Source: Kribbella pratensis
GTDB lineage: Bacteria; Actinomycetota; Actinomycetes; Propionibacteriales; Kribbellaceae
DNA length: 64,000 bases
Direction of reading: 5' to 3'
Assembly (NCBI RefSeq): GCF_004365355.1
Contig: NZ_SODP01000002.1
Coordinates: 615,838-679,837 of the forward strand
Part shown: in pieces, positions 17,141-26,382 of the stretch
Layout: each line of letters begins with the position of its first letter
Position numbering within the stretch: the stretch's first letter is position 1
Notes under the pieces: model-generated
Databases searched by the model: none
Told to the model about the DNA's origin: nothing
What the model saw: only the letters and a program-made list of their open reading frames with translations
Position numbers and translations under genes: made by a program

Positions 17141-17920
17141 GTGCGTCGGTTCGAAGGAAAGGTCGCGCTGGTCACGGCGGCGGCGCAGGGCATCGGGTCC
17201 GCGGTCGCGCGGCGGCTGGCCGACGAAGGCGCGTCGGTGGTGGTGACCGATCTCCAGGAGGAGCGGGTCGGCGGGGTCGCGGCCTCGATCGGCGAGCAGG
17301 CGCTCCCGCTGCGAGTCGACGTGACCAACCGCGACGACGTCGACGCAGCCGTCGCTGCCGCGGTCGAGCGGTTCGGCCGGCTCGACGTGGTGGTGAACAA
17401 CGCCGGCGGCTGCATCGTGTCAACCGCGCCGGAGGACTCGACCTCCGAGGAGTGGCACGCACAGCTCGACCTGACTCTGGTCGGTGCGTCGCGGTGCATC
17501 CAGGCGGCGCTCCCGCAGCTCGTCAAGAACCGCGGCAACGTCGTCACGATCAGCTCGGTCAACGGACTGGCTGCCTTCGGCAACATCGAGTACGCCGCAG
17601 CAAAGGCCGGCCAGATCGCGATGACGGTCAACTACGCAGCGCGGTACGGCGACCTCGGCGTCCGCTTCAACGTCGTTGCCCCCGGCACCATCCGGACGCC
17701 GAACTGGGACAACCAGCCCGACACGCTCGAGCGCTTCGAGAAGATGTACCCGCTCGGCCGCGTCGGCGAGCCCGAGGACATCGCCGCCGCGGTCGCGTTC
17801 CTGGCCTCCGACGACGCGTCCTGGATCACCGGTCACACCCTGCCGGTCGAAGGCGGCGTACTCACCGGACCGGGCATGATCGACCTGTCGACGAACGGCG
17901 CCTACAAGAAGAGCTACTAG
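17141..17920 (+). CDS. SDR family oxidoreductase
   Basis: A 259-residue classical SDR. The cofactor loop reads VTAAAQGIG, so the first glycine of TGxxxGIG is Ala. DLQEERVG after the second strand suggests NAD rather than NADP preference. NNAGG, the ISSVNG serine and YAAAK (Tyr and Lys) are all present. The GTG start follows GGAGGGG by a few bases. It lies 15 bases after the TIGR03089 gene and is probably co-transcribed. The substrate cannot be read. Its stop codon is nested with that of convergent galE in a CTAG. Confidence 0.9.
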   Translation: MRRFEGKVALVTAAAQGIGSAVARRLADEGASVVVTDLQEERVGGVAASIGEQALPLRVDVTNRDDVDAAVAAAVERFGRLDVVVNNAGGCIVSTAPEDSTSEEWHAQLDLTLVGASRCIQAALPQLVKNRGNVVTISSVNGLAAFGNIEYAAAKAGQIAMTVNYAARYGDLGVRFNVVAPGTIRTPNWDNQPDTLERFEKMYPLGRVGEPEDIAAAVAFLASDDASWITGHTLPVEGGVLTGPGMIDLSTNGAYKKSY

Positions 17921-18870
17921 CCCTTCGGCCAGGCTTCCCAGGCGGTCGCGAACATCTCGTCGACCGTGTAGGTGTTCTTCCACGCGAGGTCGCGGGCGGC
18001 GAGATCGCCGTTCGCGACCACGCGGGACGGGTCGCCCGGCCGGCGCGGGCCCTCGGTCGGGGTGAAGTCGATGCCGGTCACCCGGCGGGCGGCGTCCATG
18101 ATCTCGCGCACCGACGTCCCCGTGCCGCTGCCCAGGTTGTAGACGGACTCGAGCGTCTTGCCGGACTCGAGCGCGCGGGCGGCTGCGACATGGGCACGGG
18201 CGAGGTCGGCGACGTGCACGTAGTCCTTGACCGACGTGCCGTCCGGGGTCGGGTGGTCGGTGCCATAGATCTGCGGCACCTTGCCCTGCGTCAGCAGGTT
18301 GCAGACGATCGGGAACAGGTTGTACGGGCTGGCGTCGTACACCGTCGGATCGCCCGACCCGACCACGTTGAAGTAGCGCAGCGAGGTGTGGTGCAACTCC
18401 GCGGCGGCGGCCTGGTCGCGCAGCAGCCACTCGCCGATCAGCTTCGACTCGCCGTACGGCGACTGCGGGTCGGGCTCGGTGTCCTCGGTCACCACCTCGT
18501 CCTTCGGCGTCCCGTACACCCCGGCGCTGGACGAGAAGACGATGTTGTGCACCGACTTCTCCGCCATCGCTTCGAGCAGCGACACCATCGCCGTCACGTT
18601 CTGCGTGTACGTGTGCAGCGGGCGCTCCACCGACACCCCGGCGTACTTGAACCCGGCGAGATGTACGACGCCGTCGACGCCGTCGAGCGCCTCCCGCACC
18701 GCCGTACCGTCCAGCAGGTTCGCCTTGACGAACGGCACACCGTCGGGTACGAACTCCGCCTTCCCGCTCGACAGGTCGTCGATGACGACCACGTCGATCC
18801 CGTCGTTGCGGAACGCACGCACCACATGCGCTCCGATGTACCCGGCACCACCAGTCACAAGCCACGTCAT
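17917..18870 (-). CDS. galE: UDP-glucose 4-epimerase
   Basis: A 317-residue extended SDR that interconverts UDP-glucose and UDP-galactose. TGGAGYIGAH lies at the N-terminus, VIDDLSSG at about 30 marks NAD binding, FSSSAGVYG gives the catalytic Ser, YGESK the Tyr and Lys, and SLRYFNVVG (split) the sugar-binding strand. The C-terminal PGDPSRVVANG segment is also typical. Product UDP-galactose would feed the glycan genes nearby. It is a single-gene unit by spacing. Confidence 0.93.
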   Translation of the reverse strand: MTWLVTGGAGYIGAHVVRAFRNDGIDVVVIDDLSSGKAEFVPDGVPFVKANLLDGTAVREALDGVDGVVHLAGFKYAGVSVERPLHTYTQNVTAMVSLLEAMAEKSVHNIVFSSSAGVYGTPKDEVVTEDTEPDPQSPYGESKLIGEWLLRDQAAAAELHHTSLRYFNVVGSGDPTVYDASPYNLFPIVCNLLTQGKVPQIYGTDHPTPDGTSVKDYVHVADLARAHVAAARALESGKTLESVYNLGSGTGTSVREIMDAARRVTGIDFTPTEGPRRPGDPSRVVANGDLAARDLAWKNTYTVDEMFATAWEAWPKG

Positions 18871-18945
18871 GTCTCAGATCCTGCCATCCGGACCCACCAG
18901 GACCCCCGCAAACGGGCCGAACCCGTACCAATCAACGACACCACG

Positions 18946-21036
18946 TCAGCTGGATCGGGCGAGTGAGCGGGCTTTGGGGGTGAGCAGGAAGGCGCCGGCG
19001 TACAGCAACGCGGCGATGATCAGCAGGCCGTGGAAGCCGATGATCAGCGCGGCGTACTCCAGGCAGCCGCCGAGCATCGCGCCCAGGAGGTTCGCGCCGA
19101 AGGAGGCCGTGCCGTCCGCCGTGTCGGTGAAGCGTTTCGCGAAGATCACGTTCGCGGCGAAGATCGGCGTGAACGCGATCAGGACCGCGACGATCACCCG
19201 CAACCCGACCGGCATGCTGAGCAGCCAGCTGTCCGGGAAGACCCACGACAACGCGAGCCCGCCGAACAGCACGGCGAACATCACCTTGATCGGTGGTGTC
19301 CTGAACCGTCTGGTGACTTCGACCGCGGCCAGCACCGCCACCAGCACGCCCGCGAACACGATCGCGTTCACGACCCACGTCGTACCGAACAGCAACGCGA
19401 ACCCGGTGATGCTCTTCGTCTCCAGCAACATGAAGCCGGCGCCGAGCAGGAACAGATCCGCGTACGGCCGCATCCGCCGGTACGACGACCCGCCGCCCGC
19501 GATGCCGACGCCGACGAGGCCCGCGACCAGGATTAGTCCGAGCGTGACCAGATACAGCGACGGAATCCGGTCCGTGAAGAGGTACAGGAACGGCCGGTTG
19601 TCCGTAGCCGGCGGCGGGGTGATCGCGGACGGGCCGGGCCACTCGGCGGCGCACGTCTGGTCCTGCTCGGTCAGGCCGACCGTCACCACGGCTTGCTGCA
19701 GGCCGTCACCGATCTTGTCCACGCACGGCTTGTGCCCGAAGGCCTCCTGCGCCGTGGATGCGAGCCGGTCGATCAGCCACGTCTCGCGGTAGTAGTTGTA
19801 CATGGCAAAGGCCCCGCCCGGGTTCAGGTGGTCCTTCGCGCTCTCGAACGCCTGCTTGGTGAACAGGTAGCTCTCCAGCCGCAGCGAGCTCGCGCCGTTC
19901 ACCAGCGTCAACGAGTCCGGCAGTGCCAGCAGGATCAGGTCGTACTTCTTGTCGGTCCGCGACAGGTACGCGCGCCCGTCGTCGATGTGCGACGTCACCC
20001 GCGGGTCCTGGTACGGACGGTCCGGGTGCAGCGCCTTGCCGAGGTCGCGGATCCGCGGGTCGATCTCGACCGCGTCGACGTGCGTGGCGCCCTTCTTCAA
20101 CGCGATCGCGACATCCGACCCCGAACCGGCGCCGATGATCAGCACGTTCTTCGGCGTCTTCCCGACGTTCGCCCGCTCGTACGGCAGCCCGTACTGCGGC
20201 TCCCACTGCAACCGCGCGTCGGCCGGGATCGCCTGCTGGTGCGGTACGCCGTTCACCGTGATCGTCAGCAGCGGGACGCCTTCGTAGGTGTACTGCTTGG
20301 TCTTCACCTTGTAGTACGGCGACCAGCTGAGGTCCGAGCGGGTCGACTCGTGGAAGAGCACGCCGAGCATCACCAGCAGCGGCACGAGCACCATCGCGGC
20401 GCTCAACCCGGTGGCAACCGCCCGGCGACCCGATCCGGCCGACCGCGGGATCATCAGCACCGCGAAGACGACGGTGACGATCAGGCCCCACCAGATCGGC
20501 GGCGCGCCCAGGAACGACAGCGCGGTGAAGCTGACGATGCCGGCCAGGCTGCCGATCAGATCGAAGCGGTACGCCGTCAGCCGCGGCAGCTCGGCGAAAC
20601 AGCGGCCGACCAACTCCGCCGGACCGGCCAGCACCACCGCAGCCGCGATGAAGACGATCGGCAGGATCACCCAGACCGGCGGGCCGGTGGTGTTCAGGCT
20701 GGTGAAGTAGATGACGCTCGACGAGCTGCCCCGGTTGACCGTCACCGGCTTCCAGGCGATCACCAGGACCAGCAGGCCGAGCATGATCGGCGAGTAGTAC
20801 GGCAGCCGTTTCGCGCGGCCGGATCGCAGGACGCCGATCCCGATGCCCAGGAACGAGCCGAGCAGCACGAAGTTCGAGAAGTAGCTGAGGTGGACCACGT
20901 TCGAGCCGGTCCACCGGATCAGCGCAAGCTCGGTGAAGAGCATCAGCGCACTGGCCGCAACCAGCCGTGTCCGCACTCCGAACGGGCTCGGCCAGTTGGT
21001 GGTCGTGACGTGGTCAGTGGAGGAGTCGACTGCCAT
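18946..21036 (-). CDS. Membrane protein with spermidine-synthase-like domain
   Basis: A 696-residue protein with three parts: an N-terminal block of about seven transmembrane helices (residues about 25-230), a spermidine-synthase-like Rossmann domain (about 290-440; VLIIGAGSGSDVAIALKKGA for cofactor binding, then VDAVEIDP and HIDDGRAYL), and a second membrane block to the end. Spermidine synthases use decarboxylated SAM, but membrane-fused versions usually lack proven activity. The acidic motif after the dinucleotide-like loop is kept (EIDP), while the active-site region reads LILLALPDSL instead of the usual D-x-x-D-P. Function unknown; polyamine transfer is only one possibility. Confidence 0.8.
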   Translation of the reverse strand: MAVDSSTDHVTTTNWPSPFGVRTRLVAASALMLFTELALIRWTGSNVVHLSYFSNFVLLGSFLGIGIGVLRSGRAKRLPYYSPIMLGLLVLVIAWKPVTVNRGSSSSVIYFTSLNTTGPPVWVILPIVFIAAAVVLAGPAELVGRCFAELPRLTAYRFDLIGSLAGIVSFTALSFLGAPPIWWGLIVTVVFAVLMIPRSAGSGRRAVATGLSAAMVLVPLLVMLGVLFHESTRSDLSWSPYYKVKTKQYTYEGVPLLTITVNGVPHQQAIPADARLQWEPQYGLPYERANVGKTPKNVLIIGAGSGSDVAIALKKGATHVDAVEIDPRIRDLGKALHPDRPYQDPRVTSHIDDGRAYLSRTDKKYDLILLALPDSLTLVNGASSLRLESYLFTKQAFESAKDHLNPGGAFAMYNYYRETWLIDRLASTAQEAFGHKPCVDKIGDGLQQAVVTVGLTEQDQTCAAEWPGPSAITPPPATDNRPFLYLFTDRIPSLYLVTLGLILVAGLVGVGIAGGGSSYRRMRPYADLFLLGAGFMLLETKSITGFALLFGTTWVVNAIVFAGVLVAVLAAVEVTRRFRTPPIKVMFAVLFGGLALSWVFPDSWLLSMPVGLRVIVAVLIAFTPIFAANVIFAKRFTDTADGTASFGANLLGAMLGGCLEYAALIIGFHGLLIIAALLYAGAFLLTPKARSLARSS

Positions 21037-21081
21037 GCGGGGCGACGTTACCGGATATCGGAGTGGTCTGCGTCACCCCGC
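21037..21081 (-). terminator. Possible terminator between protease and membrane protein genes
   Basis: GCGGGGCGACG (21037-21047) pairs with CGTCACCCCGC (21071-21081) over 11 bases with one mismatch and a 23-base loop. It lies just past the serine protease stop in the minus direction and abuts the next start codon, so it may instead be a leader structure. Confidence 0.35.
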
Positions 21082-21100
21082 ACGTCCTGATGACGGACAG

Positions 21101-21943
21101 TCAGCGGCGACGGGCCGGCTTCGGAAGTTCGCAGCCGGACCGGTTCAGGTCGATCGTGCGGTTCGCGGTCAGGCAGGTGTAGAGCCACCAGGTCTGCTGG
21201 CCGTACGCCGCGCCCTGGTCGACCGTGACGTTGCCGTTGGCGTCGACCTCGCACGGGTTGTTCACCGTGCAGCGCTCGCCGTCCTCGTTACCGGTGTTGT
21301 TGATGCCGATCAGCTCGCCGGTCGTGGTGCTGACCACGGGTGATCCCGACGTACCGCCGATCGTCTCGCAACCGGGCTGCTGGTACTTGATCGAGTTCTG
21401 CCAGGTCCAGTCGCCCTCGCGCAGTTGCGGGATCGTCGCCTGCACCGAGCAGGTGTAGATGCGCTTCCAGTAACCGGAGACGACCGCCATCCCGGCGCCG
21501 TCGGCCGGTCCCTGCTTGGCCAGGGTTAGCGGGGTGACGTTCAGCCGGCTCCTGATCGACGCGTAGGTCTCGTTGACCTCGTACACGATCATGTCGGTCT
21601 TGGTCATCGTGCCGAACAGGATCTTGTCGGCGCGGACCGTGCCCGCGCGGCTGGAGTCCGGCTTCAGCAGCGTGATCGAACGCGTCGACGCCTTGTTCAC
21701 CAGGACCTGGCCGGGTTGCAGGAACCCGCCCTCGTAGCAGTGCCCGTTGGTGAGCACGAGCGCCTTGTCGGTGCTGACCGATTCGGCGTACCGGACGAGG
21801 GATGCCGAGCAGTTGCTCAGCGCGGCGATGCCGGTGAAGTCGGTACCGGGCGCCGCGGCGTGTGCGGACGTCGTACCGAGCAGGGTGGTGGTCGCGACCG
21901 CTGTGACGGCCAGGACGGAGCGGAACAGTTTCATCGGGTTCAT
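21101..21943 (-). CDS. Secreted trypsin-like serine protease
   Basis: A 280-residue exported protein. Residues 1-30 are a signal peptide with an AHA cleavage site. The catalytic His is in LTNGHC (about residue 67), a likely Asp is in TKTDMIVYEV (about 115), and the nucleophile is in GGTSGSPV (about 198). Six or more cysteines suggest disulfides outside the cell. GAGGAAA precedes the ATG at 21943. It belongs to the S1 family in the broad sense, with a short C-terminal basic tip. Target unknown. The gene is divergent from the LCP gene with 245 bases between; that gap shows no further gene. Confidence 0.88.
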   Translation of the reverse strand: MNPMKLFRSVLAVTAVATTTLLGTTSAHAAAPGTDFTGIAALSNCSASLVRYAESVSTDKALVLTNGHCYEGGFLQPGQVLVNKASTRSITLLKPDSSRAGTVRADKILFGTMTKTDMIVYEVNETYASIRSRLNVTPLTLAKQGPADGAGMAVVSGYWKRIYTCSVQATIPQLREGDWTWQNSIKYQQPGCETIGGTSGSPVVSTTTGELIGINNTGNEDGERCTVNNPCEVDANGNVTVDQGAAYGQQTWWLYTCLTANRTIDLNRSGCELPKPARRR

Positions 21944-22188
21944 GGGGCGGTTTCCTCACTGGTTGTACTTGGAGGACTTCGTAACGCATCGATCCGTCGC
22001 CGACCATCACAACTGTGTGAAGGAGGGTGAGCGCACGGGTTTTCCTGCGCTGAGTGAAGGGGCTGCTACTCTTCGTCTCCGGATCCGCCTCCGCCCGAAC
22101 CAGCGCGTACTGCGGCACGTCATACCAAAGTGACAGTGAGGGACAAGGTACGGTCGGAATCAGACCGGTTGGAGAACGGAAGGACGTC

Positions 22189-23673
22189 ATGCCGCAGGAG
22201 AAGCCAGACCTGCGCAATCTCCGCGAACCGGTCCGGTTCAAGCGGGCGCTGACCCTGTTGTTGATGACGCTGATCCTGCCCGGATCGGCGCAGATCGTCG
22301 CAGGCAGCCGGCGGGCCGGCCGCTGGGCCTGGCGGGTGGTCTTCGGCCTGATCGCGATCATCGTGTTCCTGATCCTCCTCGGCCTGATCTGGCGCTCGGG
22401 GACGATCAACTTCCTGGCCCGGCCCGGGACGCTGCGGCTGGTGCAGATCACCCTGATCGTGCTCGCGGTCGGCTGGGCGGCGCTGTTCATCGACGCGTAC
22501 CGGATCGCGCAGCCGCTCACGCTGGAGCGCAATCACCGCCTGATCACGAGCATCCTCGACGGCGCGCTGATCTTCGTCGTCGTCGGCGCTCTGATCTACG
22601 CGAGTGTGATCGTGAACACCCAGCGCGACTTCGTCGCCAGTGTGTTCGGCAGCGGGAAGTCCTCGAAGGCAGAGAAGGGCCGCTACAACGTTCTGATGAT
22701 GGGCGGCGACTCCGGCGCGGACCGGATCGGCACCCGGCCGGACAGCATGACGGTGGCCAGCATCGACGCGGACACCGGCCGGACCGTCCTGATCGGCCTC
22801 CCGCGGAACCTGGCCAAGGTGCCGTTCCCGGCCGGTACGGCGATGGCGAAGCAGTTCCCCGACGGCTTCAAGTGGGACAAGTGCGCGGCCGAGTGCCTGC
22901 TCAACGCCGTCTACACGTACGCCGCCAACCACAAGGCCCTGTTCCCCGGCGACCCGAACCCGGGCGAAACCGCCACCACACAGGCGATCGAGGCCGTCAC
23001 CGGGCTGAAGATCAACTACTTCGTGCTGATCGACCTGGCCGGGTTCCGCGACCTGCTCAACGCAGTCGGCGGGATCACGCTGGACATCGGCAAGCGGGTC
23101 CCGATCGGCGGCGGCAGCTCCCCGATCAAGGGCTACATCGAGCCCGGCAAGAACCAGCACCTGGACGGCTACCACGCGCTGTGGTTCGCCCGGTCCCGGG
23201 CCGAGTCGTCGGACTACGAGCGGATGGCGCGGCAGAAATGTGTGATGTCCGCGATGCTGAACCAGCTGTCGCCGCAGACCGTGCTGACCAAGTTCCAGGG
23301 CATCGCCTCGGCCAGCAAACAGGTGGTCAAGACCGACATTCCGGCCGGTGAGCTCGGAACGTTCACCGATCTCGCGCTGGACGCGAAGAAGCTCCCGGTG
23401 TCAAGCTTCTCCGCGGTCCCGCCGTTGATCCACACCGGCGACCCGGACTTCGCGCTGATCCGGACGAAGGTCGCCGAGGCGATCGCCAAGTCCGAATCGC
23501 TGGACAAGGGCGGCTCAGGAGGAGACGGTAAGACTTCGACCACTCCGCGTAGTACCACGAGCAACCCGAGTAGCAGTACGACGAAGAAGCCGAGCTCCAC
23601 GAAGAAACCCACCACCTCACCGACCACACCCGCCACCGGCGTCGACGACGTCGCATCGATCTGTAAGGCCTGA
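22189..23673 (+). CDS. LytR-CpsA-Psr (LCP) family cell-wall polymer ligase
   Basis: A 494-residue envelope enzyme expected to attach lipid-linked glycopolymers to peptidoglycan. About four N-terminal hydrophobic segments (residues 18-145) precede the LCP domain (about 165-400). Characteristic residues include NVLMMGGDS, GTRPDSMTV, LIGLPRNL and the Arg-rich FARSRAESSDYERMARQ motif that holds the polyprenyl phosphate. The C-terminal 60 residues are Ser/Thr/Pro/Lys-rich. GGAAGGA lies ahead of the ATG. Having several membrane helices rather than one is a larger N-terminus than most LCP proteins carry. It is followed after 6 bases by a glycosyltransferase. Confidence 0.92.
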   Translation: MPQEKPDLRNLREPVRFKRALTLLLMTLILPGSAQIVAGSRRAGRWAWRVVFGLIAIIVFLILLGLIWRSGTINFLARPGTLRLVQITLIVLAVGWAALFIDAYRIAQPLTLERNHRLITSILDGALIFVVVGALIYASVIVNTQRDFVASVFGSGKSSKAEKGRYNVLMMGGDSGADRIGTRPDSMTVASIDADTGRTVLIGLPRNLAKVPFPAGTAMAKQFPDGFKWDKCAAECLLNAVYTYAANHKALFPGDPNPGETATTQAIEAVTGLKINYFVLIDLAGFRDLLNAVGGITLDIGKRVPIGGGSSPIKGYIEPGKNQHLDGYHALWFARSRAESSDYERMARQKCVMSAMLNQLSPQTVLTKFQGIASASKQVVKTDIPAGELGTFTDLALDAKKLPVSSFSAVPPLIHTGDPDFALIRTKVAEAIAKSESLDKGGSGGDGKTSTTPRSTTSNPSSSTTKKPSSTKKPTTSPTTPATGVDDVASICKA

Positions 23674-23679
23674 CCTGAT

Positions 23680-24684
23680 ATGCCGCTGTCCCACTGGCCA
23701 CCCGTATCCGTCGTGATGCCCGTGCTGAACGAGGAACGCCATCTCGAGGAGGCGGCCGGTCGCGTCCTGGAGCAGGACTACCCCGGTGAGCTGGAGGTCG
23801 TCCTCGCGATCGGCCCGAGCAAGGACCGGACCCAGGAGATCGCGGACAAGCTGGCCGAGAAGGACCACCGGATCACCATCGTCCCGAACCCGACCGGCAA
23901 GACCCCGGCCGCGCTGAACGTCGGCATCGCCCACGCCAAGCACGACATCCTGGTCCGGGTCGACGGGCACGGCGCGCTGACCGACGGGTACATCACCCGC
24001 GCGGTCGAGGTGCTGGAGGAGAGCGGCGCGGACAACGTCGGCGGCGTGATGGCGGCCGAGGGCCGGACCCCGACGGAGATGGCGGTCGCCTGCGCGTACC
24101 GCTCCCGGCTGGGTCTGGGCGCGTCCACGTTCCACCAGGGCGGCAAGGCCGGACCGGCCGACACCGTGTACCTCGGCGTGTTCCGGCGGGCCGCGCTGGA
24201 GCGCGTCGGCGGCTTCGACGAGACCATGCACCGGGCCCAGGACTGGGAGCTGAACTACCGGATTCGCAAGACCGGCGGGCTGATCTGGTTCACCCCGGAC
24301 CTCTCGGTCACCTACCGGCCGCGCTCGTCGCTGTCCGCGGTGGCGAAGCAGTTCTTCCACACCGGCCAGTGGCGCCGCGAGGTCATCCGCCGGCACCCGG
24401 AGACCGCCAACAAGCGGTACCTCGCACCGCCGGTCGCCGTCATCCTGCTGGCCGTCGGCACGATCCTCGGCATCATCGGCCTGGCCACCGGCGTCAGCTG
24501 GCTCGACCTCGGCTTCATCGCTCCGCTGGGCTACGCGCTGCTACTGATCTTCGGCTCGGCCATGGAAGGCCGCTACCTGCCCTGGAAAGCCCTCTTCTGG
24601 ATGCCGCTGGTCTGCGCGACCATGCACATCTCGTGGGGCCTCGGCTTCCTGATCGGCCTCCGCGAGAAACCGAACGCCGTCTAG
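23680..24684 (+). CDS. Family 2 glycosyltransferase, ExoA-like
   Basis: A 334-residue GT2 enzyme. The catalytic domain shows VVMPVLNEERHLEEA at the start, VRVDGHG (the DXD-like acidic site, about 94), the acceptor loop around FHQGGKAG and the QDWELNYRI base region (about 188). Two or three transmembrane helices lie after residue 245. The arrangement matches succinoglycan-type ExoA transferases that extend a lipid-linked sugar at the inner membrane face. Six bases separate it from the LCP gene, so ligase and transferase are probably one unit. Its stop is nested with that of the convergent ABC ATPase in a CTAG. Confidence 0.9.
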   Translation: MPLSHWPPVSVVMPVLNEERHLEEAAGRVLEQDYPGELEVVLAIGPSKDRTQEIADKLAEKDHRITIVPNPTGKTPAALNVGIAHAKHDILVRVDGHGALTDGYITRAVEVLEESGADNVGGVMAAEGRTPTEMAVACAYRSRLGLGASTFHQGGKAGPADTVYLGVFRRAALERVGGFDETMHRAQDWELNYRIRKTGGLIWFTPDLSVTYRPRSSLSAVAKQFFHTGQWRREVIRRHPETANKRYLAPPVAVILLAVGTILGIIGLATGVSWLDLGFIAPLGYALLLIFGSAMEGRYLPWKALFWMPLVCATMHISWGLGFLIGLREKPNAV

Positions 24685-25463
24685 CCGGCCCGAGTCGACG
24701 CGATGTAGGCCTCGACGACCTCTTTGACCGGGCCGTCGAGGCGGAGTACGCCCGCGTCCAGCCAGATTGCGCGGTTGCACGTCTCCTGGACCACCTCGAG
24801 GCTGTGACTGACCAGGAAGACCGTGCCGGCCTGGTCGCGGAGTTCCTTGATCTTGCGCTCGGACCGCACCCGGAACTCGGCGTCGCCGGTGGCCAGCGCT
24901 TCGTCGACGAGCAGGATGTCGTGCGTCTTCGCGGACGCGATCGCGAACTTCAGCCGCGCCGCCATCCCCGAGGAGTACGTCGACATCGGCAGGTCGATGA
25001 AATCGCCGATTCCGGAGAACTCGACGATCTCGTCGTACCGGCGCTGGACCTCGGCCGGGGACATGCCCATCGCGAGGCAGCCCAGGACCACGTTGCGGTC
25101 GCCGGTGAGGTCGTTCATCATCGCCGCGTTCACGCCCAGCAGCGACGGCCGCCCGCCGGTGTAGACGGCGCCGGACGCGGGCGGCAGCAGGCCGGCGATC
25201 GCGCGCAGCAGCGTCGACTTCCCGGAGCCGTTGCGGCCGATCACGCCGATCGCATCGCCCTTGTTCGCGGTGAAGCTCACGCTCTTGACCGCGTGGACTT
25301 CGCGGATCGTCGGCCGGTCCTGACGTTTCAGGATCCGCCGGAGCGCGGTGGCCGCCGTACCCTTGCCGCCCTGGCCGGCGATCACCTTGTAGATGATGTC
25401 CAGGCGGTCGGCGATGACAGTGGGCTCGGCCGTTGAACTAGACATCGAATCAGCCACGGCCAT
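24681..25463 (-). CDS. Polysaccharide-type ABC exporter, ATP-binding subunit
   Basis: A 260-residue ATPase of the Wzt/TagH type. Walker A is GRNGSGKST (about 75), the signature is TYSSGMAARL (about 163), Walker B is ILLVDEALATGD (about 182), and the switch His is in VSHS. It lacks the C-terminal carbohydrate-binding domain of O-antigen Wzt proteins, as in teichoic-acid exporters. CGGAGGATC precedes the ATG, which overlaps the 3' end of the permease gene by 14 bases. It powers export of an undecaprenyl-linked surface polymer. Confidence 0.9.
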   Translation of the reverse strand: MAVADSMSSSTAEPTVIADRLDIIYKVIAGQGGKGTAATALRRILKRQDRPTIREVHAVKSVSFTANKGDAIGVIGRNGSGKSTLLRAIAGLLPPASGAVYTGGRPSLLGVNAAMMNDLTGDRNVVLGCLAMGMSPAEVQRRYDEIVEFSGIGDFIDLPMSTYSSGMAARLKFAIASAKTHDILLVDEALATGDAEFRVRSERKIKELRDQAGTVFLVSHSLEVVQETCNRAIWLDAGVLRLDGPVKEVVEAYIASTRAG

Positions 25464-26340
25464 AACGATCCTCCGCCCGCCAGAAGTACCAGAAGCCGCC
25501 GGCCAGCATCACGAACGACCAGACGATCGCGATGGTCCAGGCGTGCGGCAGCTCGTTCTGCTTGTGCTCCTGGAGCAGCGATCGCCGGACGATGTCGATG
25601 TACGCCGAGATCGGGTTGAACGCGAGCACCTGGACCACCCAGCTCGGGGCGTTCAGCTGCTCCAGCTTGGACGGCAGCGAGAAGAAGATGCCGGACGCGT
25701 ACAGCCAGGTGCGGGTGACGAACGGCAGCAGCTGGGTGATGTCGGAGACGAACGTCCCGATCCGCGCGAAGACCAGCGTGATGCCGATGTTGAACATCAT
25801 CTGCAGCACCATCGCGGGCACGATCAGGAACCAGCGCCACGCCGGGCCGTCGGTGAACCCGACCACCACGAACAGGATCGCGAGCGAGACCAGCATCTGG
25901 TTCAGCTCGTTCAGCACGTAGGCGAGCGGGAGCGTCGCGCGAGGGAAGTGCAGCGTGCGGATCAGCGACAGGTTCAGCGCGAGTGAGCGCGAGCCCTCGG
26001 TCATGCAGCGCTGCGTGAACGTGAACACGAAGATCCCGCTGAGCAGGAACGCGACGTAGTTGTCGATCCCGTTCTTGGTGCCGAGCAGGACACCGAAGGC
26101 GAGGTAGTACACCCCGGCGTTGAGCAGCGGCGTCAGCACCTGCCAGATCGAGCCGAGGCGCGCTCCGGCGTACATGGCGTAGGTGCGTGCGGTGGCGTAG
26201 CTGAGGACGAACTGGCGACGGCTCCACAGCTCACGGAGATACGAGCTGAGCGGGGGACGGATCGAGCTCTTGGAGAGTCCGTAGCGTTCGGCCAGCTCGG
26301 CCGGGCTTGTCATCCCGGTCGGCTCTGCGGCGGTCGGCAT
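25450..26340 (-). CDS. Polysaccharide-type ABC exporter, membrane subunit
   Basis: A 296-residue ABC-2 permease of the Wzm/TagG type with a charged N-terminal helix (LWSRRQFVLSYATARTYAMY is split around residue 45) and six predicted transmembrane segments. The ARLGSIWQVLTPLLNAGVYYL region near 60 is typical. It pairs with the ATPase that follows. No strong Shine-Dalgarno is seen; a start nine codons later is possible. Together with the convergent LCP/glycosyltransferase pair it suggests a local surface-polymer export and attachment system. Confidence 0.9.
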   Translation of the reverse strand: MPTAAEPTGMTSPAELAERYGLSKSSIRPPLSSYLRELWSRRQFVLSYATARTYAMYAGARLGSIWQVLTPLLNAGVYYLAFGVLLGTKNGIDNYVAFLLSGIFVFTFTQRCMTEGSRSLALNLSLIRTLHFPRATLPLAYVLNELNQMLVSLAILFVVVGFTDGPAWRWFLIVPAMVLQMMFNIGITLVFARIGTFVSDITQLLPFVTRTWLYASGIFFSLPSKLEQLNAPSWVVQVLAFNPISAYIDIVRRSLLQEHKQNELPHAWTIAIVWSFVMLAGGFWYFWRAEDRYGRG

Positions 26341-26382
26341 TGCGCCAATGTACTGCGCTGTGTGATCCCGCTGTGACGCAGG

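Noticed and set aside
18946..21036. A functional spermidine synthase (speE)
   Set aside because: The synthase-like domain is fused between membrane blocks and lacks the usual D-x-x-D-P active-site run, so polyamine synthesis cannot be claimed.
21944..22188. A further small gene between the protease and LCP genes
   Set aside because: Short frames exist but lack ribosome sites or sensible translations; the region is best read as a divergent promoter area.
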